Of a DNA stretch of 64,000 bases, positions 27,422-37,568 are shown piece by piece; the stretch's first letter is position 1; every line of letters starts with the position of its first letter. The position numbers and the translations under genes are program-made. The DNA is from Prochlorococcus sp. AG-402-K16 (GTDB lineage: Bacteria; Cyanobacteriota; Cyanobacteriia; PCC-6307; Cyanobiaceae), in the NCBI GenBank assembly GCA_003216795.1, contig QCIH01000002.1, positions 97,104 to 161,103 on the forward strand. Reading direction: 5' to 3'. The notes below the pieces were generated by a model. The model was not told the origin of the DNA, ran no database searches, and worked only from the letters and a program-made list of their open reading frames with translations.

Positions 27422-29089
27422 ATGAGTTTTCACATTCTTCATTATCGTTTAAAAAAGTTGAAGAGGGCCTTTCTTATTTGGATAACTCTGATTTCACTTT
27501 TAATAAATTTGTGGATAGATAATATTAGATTTACAATTTTCCAAGCCAAGAAGAATGAAAAAATTAGGGTCCAAATTAAAAGAGCTAGGTGTTTTACTAA
27601 TCAATTAATAAAGCTTGGTTCAGCATTTATTAAAATTGGACAATTATTATCAGCGAGACCTGATTTAATTCCAAATACCTGGATACAGGAATTGTCTAAA
27701 TTGCAGGATCAAGTTCCTAATTTTTCATTTACGCAAGTTGAAGAGACTATAAGAAATGCACTAGGATCTAAGTTTAATGAAATAGATCAAATAATATGTG
27801 AACCGGTTGGATCAGCATCACTGGCTCAGGTTCATAGGGCGACTTTAAAAGATGGTAAGAAAGTAGTTTTTAAAGTTCAAAGACCCAATTTAAAAGAATT
27901 GTTCATTATCGATTTGGGCATATTGCAGCAAATAGCAGGATTATTGCAGAAAAATAAGAATTGGAGTCGAGGAAGAAACTGGGTTGAGATTGCTAAAGAG
28001 TGTAGGAAAGTTCTGATGAAAGAACTTGATTTTAATTGCGAAGCGCAATATGCAGCAAGATTTAGGCAGCAATTTCTCGATGATGAAAATGTTGAAGTTC
28101 CTGAAGTAATTTGGGATATGAGCAGTGAAAAAGTGCTTTGTTTGAGTTATGTAGAAGGGACAAAAATAAGCGATTTAGAAAAATTAAAATCACAAGAAAT
28201 TGATTTATCTAAAATTGCAGAGATAGGTGCAATAAGCTACTTAAAACAATTAGTAAATTACGGGTTTTTTCATGCAGATCCTCATCCAGGGAATCTAGCA
28301 GTTTCGAGTGAAAGTAAATTGATTTTTTATGATTTTGGAATGATGGGGAACATCTCAAATAATCTTCAAACAAGATTAGGGGGGATGGTTAAGGCTGCTG
28401 CTCTTAGAGACGCCTCATCACTTGTTAGTCAATTGCAACAAGCTGGGCTAATTTCAAAAGATATTGATGTAGGACCAGTCAGAAGATTAGTCAGATTGAT
28501 GCTTAAAGAAGCCTTAACTCCGCCATTTAGTCCAAATATTATTGAAAAATTATCTGGAGATTTATACGAACTGGTTTATGAAACGCCATTTCAACTGCCA
28601 GTAGATTTAATCTTTGTGATGAGAGCTTTATCAACTTTTGAAGGAGTTGGTAGAATGCTTGATCCAGGGTTTAACCTTGTATCAGTTACCAAGCCTTATT
28701 TAATAGAACTTATGACTTCAAATAATCAAAGTCCCAACGATTTAATTAACCAATTTGGAAGGCAAGTGGGTGAACTAGGATCGAAAGCTGTTGGAATTCC
28801 CAAAAGAATAGATGAAAGTTTAGAAAGATTAGAACAGGGCGATTTACAACTGCAAATAAGAATGGGAGAGTCTGATAGGCAATTCAAAAAAATGTTTACG
28901 GCTCAAAAAACTTTAGGCCATTCAATTCTCATAGGAAGCTTATCAATTGCATCTGCTTTACTTGTAACCAATAAACAAAATAATTTTGCATTGTTGCCAC
29001 TTTTTTTTGCACTACCAATAAGTATTGATTGGATAAAGTGCCAATTAAGTATGAGAAAAGGCTCACGTTTAGAAAAACTTAAGCGCTAA
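27422..29089 (+). CDS. ABC1/UbiB-family atypical kinase
   Basis: ABC1 proteins are kinase-like ATPases that support quinone and prenyl-lipid metabolism in bacteria, mitochondria and plastids. The KxGQ motif (KIGQLLSARPD) is at residues 71-81, ExD in KELDFNCEAQ, DPHPGN in FFHADPHPGNLA, and the DFG loop in YDFGMMG. The N-terminus (about 15-35) and the C-terminal region (about 515-545) are hydrophobic, so it is probably membrane-attached. 555 residues. The ATG at 27422 lies 5 bases after the small helical gene. Confidence 0.9.
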   Translation: MSFHILHYRLKKLKRAFLIWITLISLLINLWIDNIRFTIFQAKKNEKIRVQIKRARCFTNQLIKLGSAFIKIGQLLSARPDLIPNTWIQELSKLQDQVPNFSFTQVEETIRNALGSKFNEIDQIICEPVGSASLAQVHRATLKDGKKVVFKVQRPNLKELFIIDLGILQQIAGLLQKNKNWSRGRNWVEIAKECRKVLMKELDFNCEAQYAARFRQQFLDDENVEVPEVIWDMSSEKVLCLSYVEGTKISDLEKLKSQEIDLSKIAEIGAISYLKQLVNYGFFHADPHPGNLAVSSESKLIFYDFGMMGNISNNLQTRLGGMVKAAALRDASSLVSQLQQAGLISKDIDVGPVRRLVRLMLKEALTPPFSPNIIEKLSGDLYELVYETPFQLPVDLIFVMRALSTFEGVGRMLDPGFNLVSVTKPYLIELMTSNNQSPNDLINQFGRQVGELGSKAVGIPKRIDESLERLEQGDLQLQIRMGESDRQFKKMFTAQKTLGHSILIGSLSIASALLVTNKQNNFALLPLFFALPISIDWIKCQLSMRKGSRLEKLKR

Positions 29090-29094
29090 AAAAA

Positions 29095-30390
<1,296 letters not shown>

Positions 30391-30548
30391 TTAATTATTA
30401 CTATTTAAATCCTATTAATAGCTGAACTATTTGGCTAATATCTGAAATATATTTGTTAACCAACTATAATTCTTATTTTTATAAGAGCTTAGATATTATG
30501 TAACGTTTTTTTAAATTCTAAAGTCCCCGCAAATCCTCTCATCTAATT

Positions 30549-30586
30549 AATAATTTTCAAATTCATCTTACAATTTGAAAATTATT
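30549..30586. repeat. Perfect 15-bp inverted repeat upstream of clpB
   Basis: AATAATTTTCAAATT at 30549-30563 is the exact reverse complement of AATTTGAAAATTATT at 30572-30586, with an 8-base spacer (CATCTTAC). It lies 67 bases ahead of the clpB ATG in the eno-clpB gap. No T run follows on either strand, so it is not a typical terminator. It could be an operator, a leader hairpin, or a chance A/T-rich palindrome. Confidence 0.6.
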
Positions 30587-30652
30587 GGATGATTATTAAT
30601 GCAGATCCTATTTAGAATATTAATTAATAATCAACTATAGTTTTTATAGTTT

Positions 30653-33418
30653 ATGAGAGAAACACTTACATCCAGTCCTGAACTATTTAGCGATATTAGT
30701 TGGAATCTTCTTTTATTAGGGGAAGAAACCGCAAAAAAATGGGATCATAGCGAATTTAATATTGAACACATAATTCATACATTGTTCTCATCAAGTGAAT
30801 TCTTTGCCTTCATTGAAAAATTATCAATCGACCAAAATACAGTTTTAGACATAACAGAAGATTTTTTAGAAGAGACACCAACAAATGAGTCAGATATTTT
30901 TACTATCGGAGAAGATTTAGAAATTTTATTAGATAACGCGAATCAGATTAAAACTCAGTGGGGATCAAGATTAATAGAAATCCCTCATTTACTAATTGCT
31001 CTTGGAAGAGATTTAAGAATTGGAAATTATGTTTTTGAAGAAGGAAACCTTTCAATGGAAAAATTAGAGGAAGAATTAAAGTTTTATCCAAATATTAATC
31101 AATCAAAAGATTCTTTTAATTATGGGAATGTAATTGAAATAAATAATCAATCTAATTTTGAATCAAACAACGAGACTAAAGAGACTTTTGTAAAAGAAGA
31201 AAAATTTAAAAAAGCTATTGTTCCATTACCGAAAAGTGAACTTCAAATTGAAAGCAAAAAACAAGTTGGAAAAGATGAAAATGCTCTTTCAATTTATGGA
31301 AAAGATTTAACAGAATCAGCTAAAAAAGGCTTACTGGATCCCGTTTTAGGAAGAGAAAATGAGATCAATAATTTAATGAGGGTACTCTGCAGAAGAAACA
31401 AAAATAACCCTATACTCATTGGCAATTCTGGAGTTGGTAAAACCTCAATTGCAAAACTACTTGCACAATTAATTGTAGATAAAAAAGTTCCTGATACTTT
31501 AAAGGACTTAAAAATTATTTCACTTGACTTAGGTGCATTAGTTTCTGGGACAAAATTTAGAGGTCAACTAGAGGAAAGACTAAGCTTAATAATGCAGGAA
31601 TTAAATAATCCAAACCAAGGAATGATTCTATTTATTGATGAAATTCACTCAATATTAAGTTCTGACAGATCTTCTACCGACATCAGTAATATCTTAAAAC
31701 CTTTACTAGCTGAAGGAGAACTTAGATGTATCGGTACAACAACACCTGAGAAATTTCGTGAAACTATTGAAAAAGATCAGGCATTAAATAATTGCTTTCA
31801 AAAGATAGCTGTTAATGAACCTTCAGTAGAATTAAGCGCAAAAATATTACAAGGGATCAAAAAGAAATATGAATCACATCATGGCATAAAAATTTCTGAA
31901 GAGGCTGTAAACTATTCTGCAAAATTGGCTGATAGATACATCAGCGATAAATGTCTCCCTGATAGTGCAATAGATTTAATTGATGAAGCAGCTGCACAGT
32001 TGAAAATCGAGTCTAATAATATGCCTCAAATCATTCTCCAACAAGAAAACAAACTTAATGCTATTGATGAAAAATTGAATAATTTGAAAGGAGAAAATAT
32101 CGAAGCTCAAGAAAAACTATTGAATAATAGACAACAATCAGAGGCAAAATTGAACGTTCTTTTGGAAAATTGGAACAATTTACGTGAAGAAATGGAGGAA
32201 TTATCTATTTTAATGAAAGAAGAAGATAAGCTAACCAAACAAATTAAAGATAAATCAAATCGCGGAATTGAAAATGATCTAGATTATTTAGAAAAGCTTG
32301 AAGAAGAGTTAAGTGAAATAGAAAATGACATACAAAAACTTGAAGAGAACTTTAATAAAATAAAGAAAAATAGAAATTTCCCTTTTAAATATCAAGTTGA
32401 ACCTGATGATATTGCTGATGTTGTCTCAAAAATTACAGGTATTCCAATTTCTAAAGTAGTTTCAAATGAACGTAAGAAATTAGTCAATCTAGAAACAGAA
32501 CTAAGTGAAAAAGTTATTGGACAAGAAAAAGCTATAGAAGCTGTTTCTGCAGCAATTAGAAGAGCTCGCGTTGGCATGAAAAGCCCTAAAAGACCTATTG
32601 GATCTTTTTTATTTATGGGTCCTACAGGTGTTGGTAAAACAGAATTAGCAAAATCTCTAGCAACAGCTTTATTTGATGAAGAAGACGCACTTTTAAGATT
32701 AGACATGAGTGAATATATGGAGAAGAATGCCGTAGCAAGACTTTTGGGAGCCCCTCCAGGTTATGTTGGTTATGAAGAAGGAGGTCAATTAACTGAAGCT
32801 GTAAGACGCAAACCCTATTCAGTAATACTTCTTGATGAGATAGAAAAAGCACATTCAGAAGTTTTTAATATCCTTTTACAAGTATTAGATGAAGGAAGAT
32901 TAACGGACTCTCAAGGAAGGACAGTAGACTTCAAAAATACCGTAATCATCATGACAAGCAACCTAGCTGGTAAATCTATACTGGAGTATTCACTAAAGAT
33001 ATCTAAAAGCGAGGGGAAATCAGAAAAAGACCAACAAACCTTAGATGATTCCATTATTAATTCATTGTCTTCAATTTTTAGACCTGAATTTTTAAATAGA
33101 ATTGACGAAGTAGTAAAGTTTAATCCATTATCTATTGATGAACTTCAAAAAATAATAATTTTACAAACAGAAGATTTAAAAAACCTACTACTTGAACAGG
33201 AAATCAATATCGCTATAGACAAAAAAGTTATTAATAAAATTGCAAACGATTCTTACGAACCTGAATATGGTGCTAGGCCACTTAGCAGGGAACTTAGAAG
33301 ACAAATAGAAAATCCCTTGGCTGCAAAACTTTTAGAAGATAACTTCAAAAACAAAAAAAATATAACAATTAAACTTAACGCTGCTAAAAAAGATGAGATC
33401 GTTTTCAAACCTAGCTGA
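30653..33418 (+). CDS. clpB: ClpB-type AAA+ disaggregase, divergent (ClpB2-like)
   Basis: Hexameric protein-remodelling ATPase. Two AAA modules are clear: Walker A1 GNSGVGKT near residue 257 with Walker B LFIDEIHS, and Walker A2 GPTGVGKT near 656 with Walker B ILLDEIEKAH. Between them is a long coiled-coil middle domain (about 450-590) that distinguishes ClpB from ClpC. No ClpP-binding IGF/L loop was noted. The N-terminal domain (1-150) is unlike the usual MQPTDPEKFT-style start, and about 60 residues of low-complexity, Asn/Lys-rich linker precede AAA1. 921 residues. In Synechocystis a second ClpB without a heat-shock role resembles this. Confidence 0.9.
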   Translation: MRETLTSSPELFSDISWNLLLLGEETAKKWDHSEFNIEHIIHTLFSSSEFFAFIEKLSIDQNTVLDITEDFLEETPTNESDIFTIGEDLEILLDNANQIKTQWGSRLIEIPHLLIALGRDLRIGNYVFEEGNLSMEKLEEELKFYPNINQSKDSFNYGNVIEINNQSNFESNNETKETFVKEEKFKKAIVPLPKSELQIESKKQVGKDENALSIYGKDLTESAKKGLLDPVLGRENEINNLMRVLCRRNKNNPILIGNSGVGKTSIAKLLAQLIVDKKVPDTLKDLKIISLDLGALVSGTKFRGQLEERLSLIMQELNNPNQGMILFIDEIHSILSSDRSSTDISNILKPLLAEGELRCIGTTTPEKFRETIEKDQALNNCFQKIAVNEPSVELSAKILQGIKKKYESHHGIKISEEAVNYSAKLADRYISDKCLPDSAIDLIDEAAAQLKIESNNMPQIILQQENKLNAIDEKLNNLKGENIEAQEKLLNNRQQSEAKLNVLLENWNNLREEMEELSILMKEEDKLTKQIKDKSNRGIENDLDYLEKLEEELSEIENDIQKLEENFNKIKKNRNFPFKYQVEPDDIADVVSKITGIPISKVVSNERKKLVNLETELSEKVIGQEKAIEAVSAAIRRARVGMKSPKRPIGSFLFMGPTGVGKTELAKSLATALFDEEDALLRLDMSEYMEKNAVARLLGAPPGYVGYEEGGQLTEAVRRKPYSVILLDEIEKAHSEVFNILLQVLDEGRLTDSQGRTVDFKNTVIIMTSNLAGKSILEYSLKISKSEGKSEKDQQTLDDSIINSLSSIFRPEFLNRIDEVVKFNPLSIDELQKIIILQTEDLKNLLLEQEINIAIDKKVINKIANDSYEPEYGARPLSRELRRQIENPLAAKLLEDNFKNKKNITIKLNAAKKDEIVFKPS

Positions 33419-33480
33419 GGAGTAAATCAATAAGCTAAAATAAAAATTAAAGCGTAAAGCTTAATTTCAAAAAAAATTTT

Positions 33481-33723
33481 GTGACAAGTCCTACTACTAA
33501 TAAAGAACCTCTAAAAAAGGATTCTCCTGAAGTTGAAGAGCCTAAAAAAAAGAATAATTTTTTTAGATCTACCTATGATGAGCTTAAACTTGTCGTGTGG
33601 CCTAACAAACAACAACTTTTTAGCGAATCTGTAGCGGTTATAATTATGGTATCTTTTTCTGCAGCAGCCATTGCTTCTGTTAGCAGATTCTATGGATGGG
33701 CAGCCTCGCAAATTTTTGGTTGA
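33481..33723 (+). CDS. secE: Preprotein translocase subunit SecE
   Basis: Single-helix subunit of the SecYEG channel. GTG start at 33481. The amphipathic segment FFRSTYDELKLVVWPNKQQL, with the conserved VVWP, is at about residues 27-46, followed by one membrane helix (about 50-70). 80 residues, typical. Starts the secE-nusG-rplKAJL cluster. Confidence 0.95.
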   Translation: MTSPTTNKEPLKKDSPEVEEPKKKNNFFRSTYDELKLVVWPNKQQLFSESVAVIIMVSFSAAAIASVSRFYGWAASQIFG

Positions 33724-33774
33724 ATTATCTCCCGAATATCCATTAATAAAGACCTTAATTAAGCTTCCATAAAA

Positions 33775-34386
33775 ATGAGTAATGAATTAACTACAAACCT
33801 TGCTTCTTCAAAAGCAAATACAAGTATCGCAAGATGGTATGCAGTTCAAGTAGCCTCAAGCTGTGAAAAAAAAGTAAAAGCGACTCTTGAGCAGAGATCA
33901 GTAACTTTAGGCGTTAATAATAGAATCATTGAAATTGAAATTCCCCAAACTCCAGGAATTAAATTAAAAAAAGATGGAAGCAGACAAACTACTGAAGAAA
34001 AAGTTTTCCCAGGCTATGTCCTCGTAAGAATGATTTTGGATGAAGATACAATGATGGCTGTTAAAAGTACTCCAAATGTAATTAACTTTGTCGGCGCTGA
34101 AGATGGTAGAGGCAGCGGAAGATCGCGAGGTCATATCAAACCTCGACCATTATCAAGACAAGAAGTTAATAGAATCTTTAAGCGCGCATCAGAGAAAAAA
34201 GCTGTGATCAAGTTAGATATTGAAGAAAAAGATAGAATCATTGTAACTAGTGGTCCATTCAAGGATTTCCAGGGAGAAGTTATAGAAGTTTCCGGAGAAA
34301 GAAATAAATTAAAAGCATTACTTTCAATATTTGGGCGCGAGACTCCTGTAGAATTAGAATTCTCCCAAATCAATAAACAAAATTAA
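33775..34386 (+). CDS. nusG: Transcription termination/antitermination factor NusG
   Basis: Binds RNA polymerase and couples it to ribosome or Rho. The NGN domain begins with ARWYAVQVASSCEKKVKATLEQR, contains EKVFPGYVLVRM, and is followed by a KOW domain (about residues 150-200: DRIIVTSGPFKDFQGEVIEV, ELEFSQI). 203 residues. 51 bases after secE. Confidence 0.97.
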   Translation: MSNELTTNLASSKANTSIARWYAVQVASSCEKKVKATLEQRSVTLGVNNRIIEIEIPQTPGIKLKKDGSRQTTEEKVFPGYVLVRMILDEDTMMAVKSTPNVINFVGAEDGRGSGRSRGHIKPRPLSRQEVNRIFKRASEKKAVIKLDIEEKDRIIVTSGPFKDFQGEVIEVSGERNKLKALLSIFGRETPVELEFSQINKQN

Positions 34387-34453
34387 TTTCTAATTATTCT
34401 TGTTTATCGAGTAAAATTATGATTTTCTACTTCAGCTTAAATTCTCTAATCTA

Positions 34454-34879
34454 ATGGCAAAAAAAATTGTTGCAGTTATCAAGCTTGCTCTACAAGCAGG
34501 CAAAGCAAATCCTGCTCCTCCTGTAGGGCCAGCTTTAGGACAACATGGTGTCAATATCATGGCTTTTTGCAAAGAATACAACGCAAGGACACAAGATAAA
34601 GCAGGTTTTGTAATTCCAGTCGAGATTTCTGTTTTTGAAGATAGAAGCTTTACTTTTATCACAAAAACACCCCCTGCTTCCGTCTTAATAACAAAAGCAG
34701 CTGGTATAGAGAAAGGATCAGGTGAATCCGCAAAAGGCTCTGTTGGAAATATAAGTAAAGCTCAATTAGAAGAAATAGCCAAAACTAAGCTTCCTGATCT
34801 AAACTGTTCTAGTGTTGAATCAGCAATGAAAGTAATTGAGGGTACTGCTCGTAATATGGGCGTCTCTATCACTGATTGA
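34454..34879 (+). CDS. rplK: Ribosomal protein uL11
   Basis: Large-subunit protein of the GTPase-associated centre. The N-terminal domain has [27 protein letters not shown], the proline-rich segment targeted by thiostrepton, and the C-terminal rRNA-binding domain ends in [15 protein letters not shown]. 141 residues, universal length. Confidence 0.98.
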   Translation: MAKKIVAVIKLALQAGKANPAPPVGPALGQHGVNIMAFCKEYNARTQDKAGFVIPVEISVFEDRSFTFITKTPPASVLITKAAGIEKGSGESAKGSVGNISKAQLEEIAKTKLPDLNCSSVESAMKVIEGTARNMGVSITD

Positions 34880-34945
34880 GTTCAATACAAAATTTCTCAC
34901 TTTTTAGGGGAGGTTAGTTAATAACCGTTTGCACCCAATATTATT

Positions 34946-35653
34946 ATGAAAAAACTATCCAAAAGAATGGCTGCTCTATCAACAAAGATAGAAGATCGCA
35001 TTTACGCTCCACTTGAAGCTCTTAGTATTATTAAGGAAAATGCTAATGCAAAATTTGATGAAACTATTGAAGCTCATATACGTTTAGGTATTGATCCAAA
35101 ATATACTGATCAACAATTAAGGACCACTGTTGCGTTACCACATGGTACTGGCCAAAGCATCAAAATTGCAGTAATTACAAGCGGTGAGAATGTATCGAAA
35201 GCTAAGGCTGCTGGTGCAGATTTATTTGGCGAAGAAGATCTTGTGGAAAGCATCAACAAAGGAAATATGGAGTTTGATCTACTTATCGCAACTCCAGATA
35301 TGATGCCAAAGGTTGCAAAATTAGGAAGAGTTTTAGGGCCTAGAGGTTTAATGCCTAATCCTAAAGCTGGGACAGTAACTAATGACATTGCTAATGCAAT
35401 AAAAGAATTCAAAGCTGGTAAGCTCGAATTTAGAGCAGATAAGGCTGGAATCGTTCATGTCCGCTTTGGAAAAGCAAGTTTCACTAAAGAGGCTCTATTT
35501 GACAACTTAAAAACCTTACAAGAATCAATTGATAAAAATAAACCAAGTGGAGCTAAGGGAAAGTATTGGAAAACTTTTTATGTAACTTCAACAATGGGGC
35601 CTTCAGTTCAAGTAGATATAAATGCTGTACAAGATTACCAACCTGAAGGTTAA
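34946..35653 (+). CDS. rplA: Ribosomal protein uL1
   Basis: L1-stalk protein. The signature [25 protein letters not shown] (read here in two parts) with flanking [16 protein letters not shown] is diagnostic. 235 residues. 66 bases after rplK; L1 usually represses the rplK-rplA mRNA. Confidence 0.98.
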   Translation: MKKLSKRMAALSTKIEDRIYAPLEALSIIKENANAKFDETIEAHIRLGIDPKYTDQQLRTTVALPHGTGQSIKIAVITSGENVSKAKAAGADLFGEEDLVESINKGNMEFDLLIATPDMMPKVAKLGRVLGPRGLMPNPKAGTVTNDIANAIKEFKAGKLEFRADKAGIVHVRFGKASFTKEALFDNLKTLQESIDKNKPSGAKGKYWKTFYVTSTMGPSVQVDINAVQDYQPEG

Positions 35654-35659
35654 CACTTT

Positions 35660-35672
35660 ATAGTATAATTTA
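35660..35672 (+). promoter_or_regulatory. Putative -10 element ahead of rplJ-rplL
   Basis: An exact TATAAT (35664-35669) lies just after the rplA stop and about 20 bases before the start of the L10 leader. No good -35 box at the usual spacing was found. It suggests an internal promoter that separates rplJL from rplKA transcription. Confidence 0.4.
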
Positions 35673-35689
35673 AATTGCAATAATACGGC

Positions 35690-35840
35690 CAAAGAAAGTA
35701 GGTTGATTTAGTTATTCTAAATTTTTAATTCCTACCGAGGACTCGTCTTAAATTATTTCTTTTTGGATCTAATAAAAGCGGCCTCTTTAAAAGGACTTTG
35801 CCGCATTTCCTGCTCTCCCTAAATTACGATCCAAAAAACA
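35690..35840 (+). ncRNA. Ribosomal protein L10 leader
   Basis: The 190-base gap before rplJ has the hallmark of the L10(L12)4-binding leader: AAAGAAAGTAGG (35691-35702) and CCTACCGAGGACTCG (35731-35745), whose GTAGG and CCTAC arms pair (35698-35702 with 35731-35735), leaving the purine-rich kink motifs AGAAAG and CGAGGA next to the stem. A second stem GCGGC/GCCGC follows (35779-35783 and 35810-35814, approximate). In other bacteria this structure lets excess L10-L12 complex shut off its own mRNA. Confidence 0.75.
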
Positions 35841-35843
35841 TCA

Positions 35844-36371
35844 ATGGGCCGAACACTAGAGAATAAGCAACAAATCGTTACTGAGATTAAATCTCTATTA
35901 AACGACTCGGAAATGGCTGTGGTTCTTGACTATAAAGGTTTAACTATCAAAGAGATGTCAGATTTGCGATCTAGATTGCAAACAACTAATGGCATTTGCA
36001 AAGTTACTAAAAATTCATTAATGCGTAAAGCTATTGATGGAGATAGTAATTGGAACGATCTTGAATCTTTACTGACCGGAACAAATGCTTTTGTCTTAAT
36101 CAAAGAAGATGTTGGTGGTGCTGTAAAAGCTATCCAATCTTTTCAAAAAGACACCAAAAAATCCGAAACCAAAGGAGCTTTATTTGAAGGCAGACTTCTA
36201 AGCGATTCTGAAATAAAAGAAATTGCAAGTCTTCCATCTAAAGAAGTATTGATGGCAAAAATTGCTGGCGCTCTTAATGGCGTTGCAACAAAAATTGCGA
36301 TCTCTATTAATGAAGTACCTTCTGGACTTGCTAGATCACTTAAACAACATTCTGAAAAATCAGAATCCTAA
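35844..36371 (+). CDS. rplJ: Ribosomal protein uL10
   Basis: Stalk base protein that carries L12 dimers. [18 protein letters not shown] starts the family pattern; [17 protein letters not shown] and [13 protein letters not shown] are typical. 175 residues. The C-terminal helix (about 140-170) should bind L12. Downstream of the L10 leader RNA. Confidence 0.97.
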   Translation: MGRTLENKQQIVTEIKSLLNDSEMAVVLDYKGLTIKEMSDLRSRLQTTNGICKVTKNSLMRKAIDGDSNWNDLESLLTGTNAFVLIKEDVGGAVKAIQSFQKDTKKSETKGALFEGRLLSDSEIKEIASLPSKEVLMAKIAGALNGVATKIAISINEVPSGLARSLKQHSEKSES

Positions 36372-36399
36372 ATTCAAAACCTAATTAACTTTTAAGAAA

Positions 36400-36795
36400 A
36401 TGTCCGCAAAAACTGAAGAAATTCTTGAATCATTAAAATCTCTATCACTTTTAGAAGCATCTGAGCTTGTAAAGCAAATTGAAGAGGCTTTTGGTGTATC
36501 TGCTGCAGCTTCTGCAGGTGTAGTAATGGCAGCTCCAGGAGCAGCTGGCGGTGACGCAGATGGTGGCGCTGCTGAAGAAAAAACTGAATTTGATGTAGTT
36601 CTCGAAAGCTTTGATGCAGCTGCAAAAATCAAAGTACTTAAGGTTGTAAGAAATGCAACTGGTCTAGGTCTTGGCGATGCAAAAGCACTTGTTGAATCTG
36701 CACCAAAAACAGTAAAAGAAGGAATTGCTAAAGCAGATGCTGAATCTTTAAAGAAAGAGATTGAAGAAGCTGGCGGTAAGGTTACACTTAAGTAA
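36400..36795 (+). CDS. rplL: Ribosomal protein bL12
   Basis: Flexible stalk protein that recruits translation GTPases. N-terminal dimerisation helices ([20 protein letters not shown]), an Ala/Gly hinge (about residues 33-58), and a C-terminal domain with [20 protein letters not shown]. 131 residues. 28 bases after rplJ. Confidence 0.98.
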
Positions 36796-36809
36796 GAGAA
36801 TATTTTTTC

Positions 36810-36834
36810 AAGCCGATAGAATTCATATCGGCTT
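36810..36834 (+). terminator. Hairpin after rplL
   Basis: AAGCCGATA and TATCGGCTT form a perfect 9-bp stem with a 7-base loop (GAATTCA), 14 bases after the rplL stop and 8 before the rnhA ATG. There is only C-A5 after the stem on the plus strand, so it is a poor intrinsic terminator; it may stabilise the 3' end or partly stop transcription before rnhA. Confidence 0.5.
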
Positions 36835-36842
36835 CAAAAATT

Positions 36843-37562
36843 ATGAATATTGATAGTATTGCAATTGAAGCTGCAACAGATGGAGCCTGCAGTGGTAATC
36901 CAGGTCCAGGTGGTTGGGGTGGTCTAATAATTTTTGATGACAAAAGTGAATTAGAAATAGGTGGTTCCGAGCAAAATACTACTAATAACAGAATGGAACT
37001 CACTGCTGCCATAAAAACACTTGAGAAATTAAAAACCTATAAATTAAAAGAAAACTTTAAATTAAGAACTGATAGTAAATATGTCATAGAAGGTTATACA
37101 AAATGGATTATTAATTGGAAGAGAAATGGATGGAAAACAAGCTCAGGAAAATCAGTTCAAAATCTTGATTTATGGCAAAAAATTGATCAATTAAGAATTA
37201 ATGGTCTTGAAATGGAATATGTTAAAGGCCATAGCGGTGACAAACAAAATGATAGGGTAGATAAAATCGCGACCAATTATCGCAAAGGTATATCTCTTAG
37301 AAGTAACTCAAAAGAATCTGAATCTTCAGTAGAATTTTTTGAAAAAAATGCACCCTCAGAAATTCAGGAATTATTTTCAAGGAATGAATTAATTCAAAAA
37401 TTTGCCGACAAAAAGTATTTGTTAAGTTCACCTGAACTAAGCATCTTATTAGGTGAAGAAAACCACTTAAAGATCAAACTATATTCACTTTTTGAATGGC
37501 GTAATTGGAGATTGATTCCTAAAGATAAAAAATATTGGATAATAGAAAAAAAAGAAGCCTAA
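36843..37562 (+). CDS. rnhA: Ribonuclease HI with C-terminal extension
   Basis: Cleaves RNA in RNA-DNA hybrids. The four catalytic acidic residues are visible: Asp13 (ATDGACSGNPGPGGWG), the Glu in NNRMELTAAI, the Asp in LRTDSKYVIEG and the last Asp in QNDRVDKIA. These occupy residues 1-150. The remaining 85 or so residues (SNSKESESSVEFFEK then LLSSPELSILLGEEN and FEWRNWRLIPKDKKYW) are not part of E. coli RNase HI (155 residues) and I do not recognise their fold. The ATG lies just after the rplL hairpin; pyrD follows after 6 bases. Confidence 0.92.
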   Translation: MNIDSIAIEAATDGACSGNPGPGGWGGLIIFDDKSELEIGGSEQNTTNNRMELTAAIKTLEKLKTYKLKENFKLRTDSKYVIEGYTKWIINWKRNGWKTSSGKSVQNLDLWQKIDQLRINGLEMEYVKGHSGDKQNDRVDKIATNYRKGISLRSNSKESESSVEFFEKNAPSEIQELFSRNELIQKFADKKYLLSSPELSILLGEENHLKIKLYSLFEWRNWRLIPKDKKYWIIEKKEA

Positions 37563-37568
37563 TTTTTT

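Noticed and set aside
30549..30586. Inverted repeat as an intrinsic terminator of a transcript
   Set aside because: No T run follows on either strand and no gene ends nearby; kept as a repeat of unknown role.
35110..35412. Minus-strand open frame opposite rplA
   Set aside because: Shadow frame over a universal ribosomal protein gene.
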